The position numbers were made by a program, and so were the translations under genes. 64,000 nucleotides of DNA, from the NCBI GenBank assembly GCA_030429005.1, contig JAUIDP010000002.1, positions 62,001-126,000 of the forward strand. The letters run 5' to 3'. Under the pieces are notes generated by a model that saw only the letters and a program-made list of their open reading frames with translations, was not told the origin of the DNA and did no database searches. This document shows positions 27,817 through 35,412 of the stretch, piece after piece (position 1 is the first letter of the stretch; each line of letters begins with the position of its first letter). The DNA is from Gammaproteobacteria bacterium (GTDB taxonomy: Bacteria > Pseudomonadota > Gammaproteobacteria > Steroidobacterales > Woeseiaceae).

Positions 27817-27845
27817 CGGGGTCAGAGCCTCGGGCTCTGACCCCG
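27817..27845. terminator. 13-bp perfect hairpin between convergent genes (terminator or REP-like element)
   Basis: Bases 27817-27829 pair perfectly with 27833-27845 around a 3-base TCG loop, followed on the + strand by TTTCGTCTTT. It lies 33 bases after the TonB receptor stop and about 30 bases from the greB stop on the opposite strand, so it could end transcription from either side. The GGGGTCAGAG core resembles dispersed REP-type palindromes of proteobacteria, which is inference only. Confidence 0.7.
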
Positions 27846-27875
27846 TTTCGTCTTTGCATCTGCTGATTGAGACTA

Positions 27876-28373
27876 TTAGTCGTTGTAGCTGATGGACGCG
27901 ACCGTGTAAGCAACGGTCGCGCCGTCAATCGCCAGTTCAACGACGTCGTCAACGGATTTTTTCAGTAGTGCCCGGGCGAGGGGCGAATCCATGCTGATCG
28001 CGTTGCTGGCGGCATCGGTCTCGTCCGGCCCGACGATCCGAAATGTCCGCAGCGCTCCCGTGGCATCACAGACCTTTACCGTTGCGCCGAAAAAAACCCG
28101 GTCTCCAGCCGGCTTGTCACGGACGATCTTCAGCGCCGGCAGGCGTTTCTGGATATATCGAATGCGTCTGTCGATACCGCCGAGTTCTTTCTTGCGGTAG
28201 ATGTATTCCGCGTTCTCCGAGCGGTCGCCTTCTGCGGCTGCGGCAGCCAGTGCCCTGACGACTTCGCGGCGGCGCACCCACAGGTCCTCGAGCTCCTGCT
28301 GCAAGCCGGCGAAGCCGGCAGGGGTGATATAGGGTGAAGACTGCGGAGGAGGTGGTCGCCAGCGGCCCATCAA
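27876..28373 (-). CDS. greB: Transcription elongation factor GreB
   Basis: GreA/GreB factors enter the secondary channel of RNA polymerase and stimulate transcript cleavage in backtracked complexes. The 165 residues have the N-terminal coiled coil (about 18-80) with acidic tip [16 protein letters not shown], the YIYRKK sequence favouring GreB over GreA, and a C-terminal FKBP-like domain with GATVKV and SPLARALL. The N-terminus ([19 protein letters not shown]) is rich in proline; PYITPAGF is the usual GreB start region. It stands alone between the TonB receptor and the hydrolase, with no obvious operon. Confidence 0.92.
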   Translation of the reverse strand: MMGRWRPPPPQSSPYITPAGFAGLQQELEDLWVRRREVVRALAAAAAEGDRSENAEYIYRKKELGGIDRRIRYIQKRLPALKIVRDKPAGDRVFFGATVKVCDATGALRTFRIVGPDETDAASNAISMDSPLARALLKKSVDDVVELAIDGATVAYTVASISYND

Positions 28374-28385
28374 CGATTGCCTGGT

Positions 28386-29702
28386 CTAGCGCCCGGTTGG
28401 CGCGAGGTGTTCAAGAACAAGCCCACGCGCGGTATAGCGTGGGAAGCCATGCCAGTACGTATGCTGGTCGTCCGGCGTGTCTTCGTTGTCCGACCAGGCT
28501 CCGTCGTCAGCATGCGTAACAAGCTGCAGAAACTCGCCGCGGCTCGGGTCGTGCTTCAGCTGCAAATCCAGGAAAACCGTTGCGAAATGGAACATGATAT
28601 TGCTCGAACGCGTGGAGTCCCAGACAGCATCGGTGTAATGAAACGCGCCGGCCTGGTCGCTGCTTGCATGAATCTCGGCGGGCAGTGGAATGGGCGCGAT
28701 TGCATTGTGACCTGCGTGCAGGAAGGTCAAAAGGTAGCGGTCGCTGTTGGCTGCCTGCTCGAAAATGGCGCGCACGCCGTTCTCGTAGCCGGCAGTGTCA
28801 TCCGCGCTGCCGGCCATCAGGAACAACGGTGTCTTGATTGTTGCCAGGCTGGCCGGGTCCCACATTCCCCGGTTCATGCAGCAAGGGGCAATCGCGATGC
28901 CGGCTTTAATGCGTGTGTCCGCATTTATAGCGAGCTCCGGATTGTTGCTGGCGTGCCGCCTGGCGATGGATTCCGGCAGAGATTCGGCCGATGCCGCCGT
29001 CGCATCTGTGTAGCCGGCGCCGAGGTTGACGAGCAGGCCGTACCCGCCCATCGAATAACCGACAATACCGGTTCGGCCCGTATCTACAATTTGGTTTAAA
29101 AAATGACCATTACTTTCGGATAAATCAGTAATTTTATCTATTACAAAGCGCTGATCCAGGGAACGGTGATACAACGTGCTCCAGATGCTGCCCTGGTCGT
29201 CGTAGGTGCTCTCGCGATGGTCGATCGAGGCGACAACATAGCCCTTGCTCGCAAGGTTTTCGGCCAGGTGGCTCATCAGGTAGCGATTGCCCGGGTAGCC
29301 ATGCGAAATAATGACGAGCGGTGATGCGCCGATTGTGTGGTCGGGTGCCGCATCACGCACGGCACGGCCGTGTAGCGTCGCAGTCACGGACAGGTTGCGC
29401 GTGCTGGTGACGTAAGTACCGCCGGGTTGTTCGTTCTCCGCCAAGCGGGCCGGATACCAGATATCGATGGTCAGCGTGCGATCATAATAGGCCGGCTCTT
29501 CCAGGCCCTCGGACGAGATGACGTCGACCTGGTTCGGGTTGGTCCACTCGACGGTGCGAACGCCAATATCGTGGTGGCCATACCGGGCAAGCTCGGGCGC
29601 ATCGTGGCGGACAACGTCGATCCGGTTTTGCTGTGCAGTCGCTATCGTCGTGGCGAGTATCGTGCCGTGCAACAACGCGGAAAGGAACAGTGTCAGTCTC
29701 AT
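28386..29702 (-). CDS. Secreted alpha/beta hydrolase (PAF-acetylhydrolase/dienelactone-hydrolase-like)
   Basis: The 438-residue product (ATG at 29702, chosen because a signal peptide starts there; a start at 29735 adds 11 residues) is exported: MRLTLFLSALLHGTILATT. The core has HGYPGNR (oxyanion loop), the nucleophile elbow GYSMGGYG and FLHAGHNA with the probable catalytic His; MAGSADDTAG probably holds the acid. IDIWYPA near residue 80 is typical of PAF-acetylhydrolase-like enzymes, which cleave short acyl esters. A short AT-rich patch lies within the gene (29090-29160). The greB stop is 12 bases downstream. Confidence 0.78.
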   Translation of the reverse strand: MRLTLFLSALLHGTILATTIATAQQNRIDVVRHDAPELARYGHHDIGVRTVEWTNPNQVDVISSEGLEEPAYYDRTLTIDIWYPARLAENEQPGGTYVTSTRNLSVTATLHGRAVRDAAPDHTIGASPLVIISHGYPGNRYLMSHLAENLASKGYVVASIDHRESTYDDQGSIWSTLYHRSLDQRFVIDKITDLSESNGHFLNQIVDTGRTGIVGYSMGGYGLLVNLGAGYTDATAASAESLPESIARRHASNNPELAINADTRIKAGIAIAPCCMNRGMWDPASLATIKTPLFLMAGSADDTAGYENGVRAIFEQAANSDRYLLTFLHAGHNAIAPIPLPAEIHASSDQAGAFHYTDAVWDSTRSSNIMFHFATVFLDLQLKHDPSRGEFLQLVTHADDGAWSDNEDTPDDQHTYWHGFPRYTARGLVLEHLAPTGR

Positions 29703-29799
29703 GCAGGGATTATCTACTAAATAGGTCGGCTTCATAGTAACTTTGCGACATGCAACTCTGCGGAATCACCTCGATGCTTCCGGCTGACGGCAGCTAATC

Positions 29800-30924
29800 A
29801 TGCACATCGTTGTCATCTGCAAGCGGCAGTATACGAACAAGGATGTCATCGACGATCGCTATGGGCGCTTGTGGGAAATTCCTGCGGCGCTGGCGCGACG
29901 CGGTCACAGCGTTACAGCGATTTGCCTGAGCTACCAGGCCCGTACCTTGCACGAAGAAAGCTTCAGCGCGCCTGGTGGCGGTCGCGTCCGCTGGCACAGC
30001 GTAAACCTTGGCAGATTGCGCGTCCCCGGTTTCCTCAGGTACCTGTGGCTGGTTCGCAAGACCGTTCTGGCGGAGCGACCCGATGTCATCTGGTCCGCGT
30101 CAGACTCAATTTACGCCATCCTGGGAGAGCATACGGCCCGGCGTATACGCCGACCTGTCGTGACGGACCTGTATGACAACTTCGAGTATTTTGCAGCGTA
30201 CCGTGTGCCTTTCGTGCGCAGGCGCTTTCGACGGGCCGTACGTGATTCGGATGGCGTCACTTGCGTCAGTCATGCTTTGCAGCAGCATGTTCGGGGCGAC
30301 TACGGACGCGCCGGGCAAACAGCAGTTGTGACCAATGCCGTGGATACCAGCTTGTTCAGGCCGATGGACAAGGCAGCATGTCGTCGACAGCTCGGCTTGC
30401 CGGCGAATGCCATGCTGGCAGGAGCGGCGGGCGATATCAGCAATTACCGCGGTGCCGACATGCTCTACCAGGCGTTTGTCGGAGAGCAGGCCAAACTGGG
30501 CGATGCCATGCTGGTGGTCGCCGGCTTTCGGAACGATGATACGCAGGTGCCCGCGGCCGATAACATCATTGACCTTGGCAGGTTACAGCCGGAGCAGGTG
30601 CCGGTCTTCCTGAACTGCCTGGACGTCGCCATTATTTACAATCGCAGTTCAATTTTTGGCGACTTCTGCTTCCCGCAGAAGTTTTTTGAGGCTGTCGCCT
30701 GTGAACTGCCGGTCGTCGTCGCGCGGGTGGGGGAGCTTGGCGGGTTGCTGCAGGACCAGCCGGAGTTGTTTTACGAAGATGGCGATACGGCGAGCCTCGT
30801 AAAGACGATCAAGCGGCAATTGCACGAGCGGCAGCGAGCAACTGTCGCCGTGCCAAGCTGGGACGACCAGGCAGCACTCCTGGAAGAACTGCTGGAGTCT
30901 GTCGTCGACGGGACCGGCAGCTGA
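29800..30924 (+). CDS. Glycosyltransferase family 4 (GT-B fold)
   Basis: The 374-residue cytosolic enzyme has an N-terminal donor-independent Rossmann domain (IPAALARRGHSVTAICL) and a C-terminal nucleotide-sugar domain containing FPQKFFEAVACELPVVVA, the family's E-x7-E region in a variant form. GAAGDISNYRGADMLYQAF marks the domain hinge. It probably adds a sugar to a lipid- or cell-surface glycan. The next gene is a family 2 glycosyltransferase with one base between, so the pair is co-transcribed. No flippase or polymerase is in the window, so the full glycan pathway lies elsewhere or is minimal. Confidence 0.85.
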   Translation: MHIVVICKRQYTNKDVIDDRYGRLWEIPAALARRGHSVTAICLSYQARTLHEESFSAPGGGRVRWHSVNLGRLRVPGFLRYLWLVRKTVLAERPDVIWSASDSIYAILGEHTARRIRRPVVTDLYDNFEYFAAYRVPFVRRRFRRAVRDSDGVTCVSHALQQHVRGDYGRAGQTAVVTNAVDTSLFRPMDKAACRRQLGLPANAMLAGAAGDISNYRGADMLYQAFVGEQAKLGDAMLVVAGFRNDDTQVPAADNIIDLGRLQPEQVPVFLNCLDVAIIYNRSSIFGDFCFPQKFFEAVACELPVVVARVGELGGLLQDQPELFYEDGDTASLVKTIKRQLHERQRATVAVPSWDDQAALLEELLESVVDGTGS

Positions 30925-30925
30925 G

Positions 30926-31816
30926 ATGTCTGAACCACTCTATATCGTCATTCCGGATTTCAACGGCTGGCAGCAGACCGAGGTCTGTTTGCGTCGTTTG
31001 CAGCAGTCTGCGTACACAAACTTTCGAGCGATTGTCGTCGATCACGGGACCGACGGGAAAACGGCTGCCGGGTTGCACGCGTTTCCATTCTGTATTCCCG
31101 TGCGCGGAGACCCGGACCAGTGGTGGAGCGGTGCGACCAACCTGGGAATTCGCGAAGCGCTGCAACGCGGAGCACGGCAGGTCATGCTCCTGAACAACGA
31201 CTGCTTTGTGACCGAAGCGACGCTGGCGTCGCTGCTTGGGCACCAGCGCGAGGATGCAGTCCGGCTGGTTGCACCAGTGCAGCGGGATGCAGAAACCGGC
31301 GAGGTACTGGTTGCGCGGGCCGGCACCTGTTTCACGCTCGGTTTCCCGACGCTGGTGACTCCCGGCATGCGCAGGGTGCCGGCACAGGGTGGTGAGCTGC
31401 TGTCGACAAGGCTGATCGTCGGCGGTCGTGGTGTCGTTATCCCGGCCGCGGTGTTCGATACAGTCGGGCTGTTCGATGAACAGGCGCTGCCGCACTATGG
31501 CGCCGACCACGATTTTTTCCTGCGCTGCCGGGACAAGGGCATACCGCTGTTTGTCGCCGCTGATGCGAGTGTCCATATCGACAATACGCGCACCACGGTA
31601 GCGAGAAACCTCGGGGAGCTGAGCTGGCGCCAGTTCCGCAGCACGCTGGGAGACATACGGTCGCACCGGAACATCGCTGCGCTGCGCACGCTCTTCAAAC
31701 GCTACTACCCGGTGCGGCTGCTGTACCCGGTCGGCGTCTTCCTCAACCTCGGGCGATACGTCCTGGACTACCTGGCGCAGAAAGCGTGGTACGCCCTGCG
31801 CCGCCCGGGCGAATAG
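30926..31816 (+). CDS. Glycosyltransferase family 2 (GT-A fold)
   Basis: The 296-residue enzyme starts PLYIVIPDFNGWQQTEVCLR, the GT2 nucleotide-binding strand. WWSGATNLGIREAL and VMLLNNDCFV follow, the latter where the DxD metal motif normally lies. RLIVGGRGVVIPAAVFDTVGLFDE and ADHDFFLRCRDKG are typical of rhamnosyl- and galactosyltransferase-like GT2 members. A hydrophobic C-terminal segment (VRLLYPVGVFLNLGRYVLDYL) may associate with the membrane. It is one base downstream of the GT4 gene. Donor and acceptor cannot be told from the sequence. Confidence 0.85.
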   Translation: MSEPLYIVIPDFNGWQQTEVCLRRLQQSAYTNFRAIVVDHGTDGKTAAGLHAFPFCIPVRGDPDQWWSGATNLGIREALQRGARQVMLLNNDCFVTEATLASLLGHQREDAVRLVAPVQRDAETGEVLVARAGTCFTLGFPTLVTPGMRRVPAQGGELLSTRLIVGGRGVVIPAAVFDTVGLFDEQALPHYGADHDFFLRCRDKGIPLFVAADASVHIDNTRTTVARNLGELSWRQFRSTLGDIRSHRNIAALRTLFKRYYPVRLLYPVGVFLNLGRYVLDYLAQKAWYALRRPGE

Positions 31817-31853
31817 TGCGCAGATTTCCGCCAATCGGCTTTGCTATGATGCA

Positions 31854-34286
31854 TTGACAAGAACAATAGTAATACTGCGGGGCGGCACGTTGGCAGGACA
31901 ACCACGAAATTTGGCGGGCAACCGGCTGCGCTGGCTGGTGGTGTTGCTGTGGTTGCTCGGCGGTCCGCTGCAGGCCCAGGACGACGAGCCGCAAAGCGAA
32001 ACGGCGGCGAAGTCCGATGTCATCGTGAAGAAAACCATCGTCGCGCCAAAGTCGATGAGCGAACATGTCGATCGGTTGATCGGCGGTATCCATTCTTTTG
32101 AAAAAAACAGCGGTGATGCAGACAGTCTGTTTCACGAGCTCGATAACGTACTCAGGACGCGCATTCAGCTGATCAACGGGCAGATGCGAGACGCGGGATC
32201 GCCGTCCGACGCGGTCACAGGCAGCGTGCCTCTACCGTCCGGTGTGGAGACGATTGCGGATCTGCACGTGAACATTGCCGAGTTGTATGCCGCAAGGCTG
32301 CGACTGGTCCCGTACCTGAGCGACGAGCTACAGCTTGAAGTCGCTGCGACCGACGTCATCGGCGTTGAGCAGCTGACATTGGAGCGCGACTATATCTGGG
32401 AACAGGTCCGGTTTCGTACGCTGAACTTCCCGGCTTCATTCGACAACCTGGTCCGGCGAATCCAGATTGCACCGCTGCCGATCCTGTGGCGTTTCATCCA
32501 GTTCGTTCTGGTCATCCTGATTTTTCGCTGGTGGCGAAAGTGGCTGCCCGAAACGTTGCGCCGAATGCAGGTGTCGCTCGCCGAAATTCGTCCGCGAACG
32601 CCGGCCGTAGTGCGTCGAATTCGCCTGCTCTGGTATGTCGAGCAATTGCGCCGGCCGATCGAGTGGCTCCTGGTGACGACCGTGCTGCTGTCCATGATCC
32701 ACATGGAAGGCCTGACGTTGCTGATCGATATCATTGAAACGGTCGTGCGCTGGATCCTGCTGGGATGGCTGGCAGTTGCCACTCTTGACGCTTTCTCGGC
32801 GCGCGGGGCGGCCGGGCTGACCGGCGAAGAGGCCGCGGTGCGTCTGAAATCGTTGCGCCTGATAGCCGCCTGGTTGGTGCTGCTGGGGCTGGGCCTCGAT
32901 CTCGCAGAAAACCTGACCGGCGTCGCAACACTGCATGCCTGGGTCTGGCGACTGTTCCAGGTGCTGGCGTTGCCGGTGCTGATCGTGCTCCTCGCGTGGT
33001 GGCGCAAGCCGATATTCACCCGGCTCGAGCGGGAGTCGGAGAACTCCGAGTCGGTGCAGTCCCTGCTGCGCCACCAACAAGGGTTTCGCAGCTTCGGGAC
33101 GGCGGCGAAAGGCGCTTTGTGGTTGCTGGCAAACGGTATGCGGCGTTTTCTGATGCGTTCTTTCCTGCGGGTCGGCGATGTGCAGAGCCTCGGCCTGACC
33201 AGCAACTCGTCGACCGACGAGTCCGACACCTCCGCCGAGGATTTACCGGGCATCAGCGACGAGCAGCGTGAAAAACTGGTTTCCGGCGCATCCGGTTTCG
33301 ACAAGTACGCACGCTCGGACCGACGGCGGCTGGTTCGCCAGGCGCGTGCCGGACAGCCAGGTATAACCGCCGTCGTTGGCGAGCGCGGCATCGGCAAGAG
33401 CCGCTTCCTCGACGACACCTGCGCGGCGCTGGACGGTTCGGGTATAACGCTGGAGTGCAAGCTCGGCCTGTTCAGGGAGATTCAGGAGAGCTTGTGTGAA
33501 CAACTGTCAGTCGACAAATGTTCGGTCAAGAACGTTTCCGCGGCGCTGCTCGACAAGGGCATTCACACCATCTTCGTCAAGAACATTCACCGCTTGAGTC
33601 GACCGGTGGCGGAAGGGCAAGCGGAACTGCGCCACTTCACCGAGTTCATGGAGTCAATAAAGCAGGACATCCTGTGGGTCATGTCGGTGGATTGCTTTGC
33701 CTGGCAGTTCCTGCGCAGGGTGCGTGCCGACCAGGCCAGCATTCACGAAGTGATCGAGTTGCCGTCCTGGAGCGAAGATCAACTGACCGAGTTGCTCGAC
33801 CAGCGCAATACCGAGGCTGGTATCGAACCGGATTTTTCGGGCGTGCAGGTGCCACCGGAACATGCCGTGACAGACTATGACACGGCGGAGTTGCGTAACA
33901 AGGCGGGGGTATACCGGATGTTGTGGACGGTCGCGGGCGGCAATCCGGCCGTTGCGCTCATGGTCTGGTCAAACTGCCTGTATTTTGATGCCGAAGCCGG
34001 TGAGCAGGTCCAGGTTCGGCTGCCGGTGCAACCGTCGTCGCGTGACCTCGACAACGCGTCGCACAATGTTCTGCTGGTGTTGCGCTGCATTGCGCAGGCC
34101 GACCTGATTACCGAAACGGACATCGTCGACAACCTGCGCTTGCCGACAGGGGCAGTAGGCAGTGCCATGCACTATTGTGCGTCGCGAGGATGGATCGAGG
34201 AGATCGACGGGCAGTTCAGAATTACGATGCGGTGGTTCAAGACCATCACACGGGTTTTGGCCCGGCAGAATTTGTTGGCGAGGTGA
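31854..34286 (+). CDS. Membrane-anchored NTPase-like protein (degenerate STAND/AAA module)
   Basis: The 810 residues (TTG at 31854; TTG at 31890 is preceded by GCGGGG and would start directly at the signal peptide) have a signal peptide, a periplasmic helical domain (about 45-205), about five membrane helices (about 206-390), and a cytoplasmic NTPase-like region (about 470-810). Walker A is intact: GERGIGKSR, Lys515. The expected Walker B strand, TIFVKNIHRLS (about 572-582), has Lys-Asn in place of the acidic pair, so hydrolysis is doubtful. The end looks like a winged helix (DNLRLPTGAVGSAMHYC). The next gene is an MscS channel, 5 bases on. I do not recognise a named family. Confidence 0.65.
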   Translation: MTRTIVILRGGTLAGQPRNLAGNRLRWLVVLLWLLGGPLQAQDDEPQSETAAKSDVIVKKTIVAPKSMSEHVDRLIGGIHSFEKNSGDADSLFHELDNVLRTRIQLINGQMRDAGSPSDAVTGSVPLPSGVETIADLHVNIAELYAARLRLVPYLSDELQLEVAATDVIGVEQLTLERDYIWEQVRFRTLNFPASFDNLVRRIQIAPLPILWRFIQFVLVILIFRWWRKWLPETLRRMQVSLAEIRPRTPAVVRRIRLLWYVEQLRRPIEWLLVTTVLLSMIHMEGLTLLIDIIETVVRWILLGWLAVATLDAFSARGAAGLTGEEAAVRLKSLRLIAAWLVLLGLGLDLAENLTGVATLHAWVWRLFQVLALPVLIVLLAWWRKPIFTRLERESENSESVQSLLRHQQGFRSFGTAAKGALWLLANGMRRFLMRSFLRVGDVQSLGLTSNSSTDESDTSAEDLPGISDEQREKLVSGASGFDKYARSDRRRLVRQARAGQPGITAVVGERGIGKSRFLDDTCAALDGSGITLECKLGLFREIQESLCEQLSVDKCSVKNVSAALLDKGIHTIFVKNIHRLSRPVAEGQAELRHFTEFMESIKQDILWVMSVDCFAWQFLRRVRADQASIHEVIELPSWSEDQLTELLDQRNTEAGIEPDFSGVQVPPEHAVTDYDTAELRNKAGVYRMLWTVAGGNPAVALMVWSNCLYFDAEAGEQVQVRLPVQPSSRDLDNASHNVLLVLRCIAQADLITETDIVDNLRLPTGAVGSAMHYCASRGWIEEIDGQFRITMRWFKTITRVLARQNLLAR

Positions 34287-34291
34287 TTGAA

Positions 34292-35200
34292 ATGCTGCGA
34301 AATCCCTTCTTGAGAATCCTGTTCGCGCTCACCACGAGCGGGATGTTCTGCGGCGCAGCTGTTGCCCAGGAAGCCGAAGAAAAACCGGGAATCAGCGACC
34401 TCGCATTGCTTTCCCAGGCGATTAACTGGGACGGCATTATTCGCGCAGTGTTTATCATCGCACTAGCCTGGCTGTTGCTCCGCTTTGTTGATCGAATCGT
34501 GGAGAACCTGGGCAAGACGATTGCCGAGCATCGACTCGCATTCCAGCGCATCAACGCTTTCTTCCATTACTTTGTCTACGTGATGACGGTCGTCATCATC
34601 GTCATGTTCAGTTTTGACATCAGCCCGGAAATCATCGCCCTGTTCGGCGGCGCGGCTGTCGTCGCACTCGGCTTCGCAACGCGGGACCTCCTGGCCTCTC
34701 TGGTCGCCGGCATACTGATCATCTTTGACCGGCCGTTCCAGCTGGGTGATCGCGTGACGTTCGGCGGCGAGTATGGCGATGTCATCAGTATCGGGCTTCG
34801 CTCGGTCAAGATCCGTACGCTCGACGATTGCACTGTCACGATCCCGAACAACCTGTTCCTGAGCGAGGTCACGTCCAGCGGTAATTCCGGCGAACTGGAA
34901 ATGATGACGGTTGTCGATTTTTACATCGGCCTCGACCAGGACGTAAAACTCGCGCGCGACCTGGTGCGTACAGCGACGGCAACGAGCCGCTACATCTACC
35001 TGCCGAAACCGATCAGTGTGCTGGCCTGGCAGGAACCGCTGGATGGTTGTATTGCGATGAAATTGCGGCTGAAAGCCTATGTGCTGGATACCAAGTACGA
35101 AAAGGACTTTCAAACGGACGTGGTGCTGCGGGTCCACCAGGCATTCGCCGAATACGATATCCAGCCGCCGGTCGTGCTGGCACCGGCTGCGAGCGCTTAG
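34292..35200 (+). CDS. MscS-family small-conductance mechanosensitive channel
   Basis: The 302-residue protein has a signal peptide (cleavage near AAVAQE), two or three membrane helices and the MscS beta domain. The pore helix and entry are plain: GGAAVVALGFATRDLLASL followed by DRPFQLGDRVTFGGEYGDV. FDRPFQLGD is the family signature. Start ATG at 34292 is preceded by GCGAGG at a good distance; an earlier in-frame start at 34175 lies inside the upstream gene. The 5-base gap to the NTPase-like gene means one transcript. Unlike housekeeping MscS, it has a cleavable export signal. It converges on tRNA-Leu. Confidence 0.85.
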   Translation: MLRNPFLRILFALTTSGMFCGAAVAQEAEEKPGISDLALLSQAINWDGIIRAVFIIALAWLLLRFVDRIVENLGKTIAEHRLAFQRINAFFHYFVYVMTVVIIVMFSFDISPEIIALFGGAAVVALGFATRDLLASLVAGILIIFDRPFQLGDRVTFGGEYGDVISIGLRSVKIRTLDDCTVTIPNNLFLSEVTSSGNSGELEMMTVVDFYIGLDQDVKLARDLVRTATATSRYIYLPKPISVLAWQEPLDGCIAMKLRLKAYVLDTKYEKDFQTDVVLRVHQAFAEYDIQPPVVLAPAASA

Positions 35201-35212
35201 CATCCGGGGGAT

Positions 35213-35299
35213 TGGTGCCCAGGAGAGGACTTGAACCTCCACTACCTTTCGATAACCAGCACCTGAAGCTGGCGCGTCTACCAATTCCGCCACCTGGGC
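35213..35299 (-). tRNA. tRNA-Leu (anticodon CAG)
   Basis: Read on the - strand, the 87 bases (CCA included) fold as a class II tRNA. The 7-bp acceptor stem GCCCAGG/CCTGGGC is perfect; the D-arm carries GGCGGAATTGGTAGACGC, typical of tRNA-Leu; the anticodon stem CCAGC/GCTGG holds loop TTCAGGT, anticodon CAG; a long variable arm precedes the T-arm loop TTCAAGT. The encoded CCA is at 35213-35215. It converges on the MscS gene and faces away from rnr. Confidence 0.97.
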
Positions 35300-35303
35300 A
35301 TAC

Positions 35304-35333
35304 TGCAAACTCTTCCCGAGATGTGCGTACAAT
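35304..35333 (+). promoter_or_regulatory. Possible promoter for rnr-rlmB
   Basis: TGCAAA (35304-35309) and TACAAT (35328-35333) are 18 bases apart, 80 bases before the proposed rnr start. The -10 is good and the -35 poor. It sits immediately behind the 5' end of the divergent tRNA-Leu gene, the only non-coding stretch upstream of rnr. Confidence 0.35.
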
Positions 35334-35412
35334 CGCAGCTTACGAGAAGCGGGGGCGACTCTACTGAATGCCGCCGTTGCAGTCAATCCTGACTATTACC
35401 CGAGGTTAATCC

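Noticed and set aside
32900-35200. Full CRISPR-like or antiviral STAND system around the NTPase-like/MscS pair
   Set aside because: No effector nuclease, sensor repeats or defence-type neighbours are present; only the two-gene unit is supported.
35213-35299. tRNA-Leu as an attachment site for a mobile element
   Set aside because: No integrase and no repeat of the tRNA 3' end on the far side; short matches to TGCCCAGG at 18.2 and 34.4 kb lie in coding sequence and look like chance.
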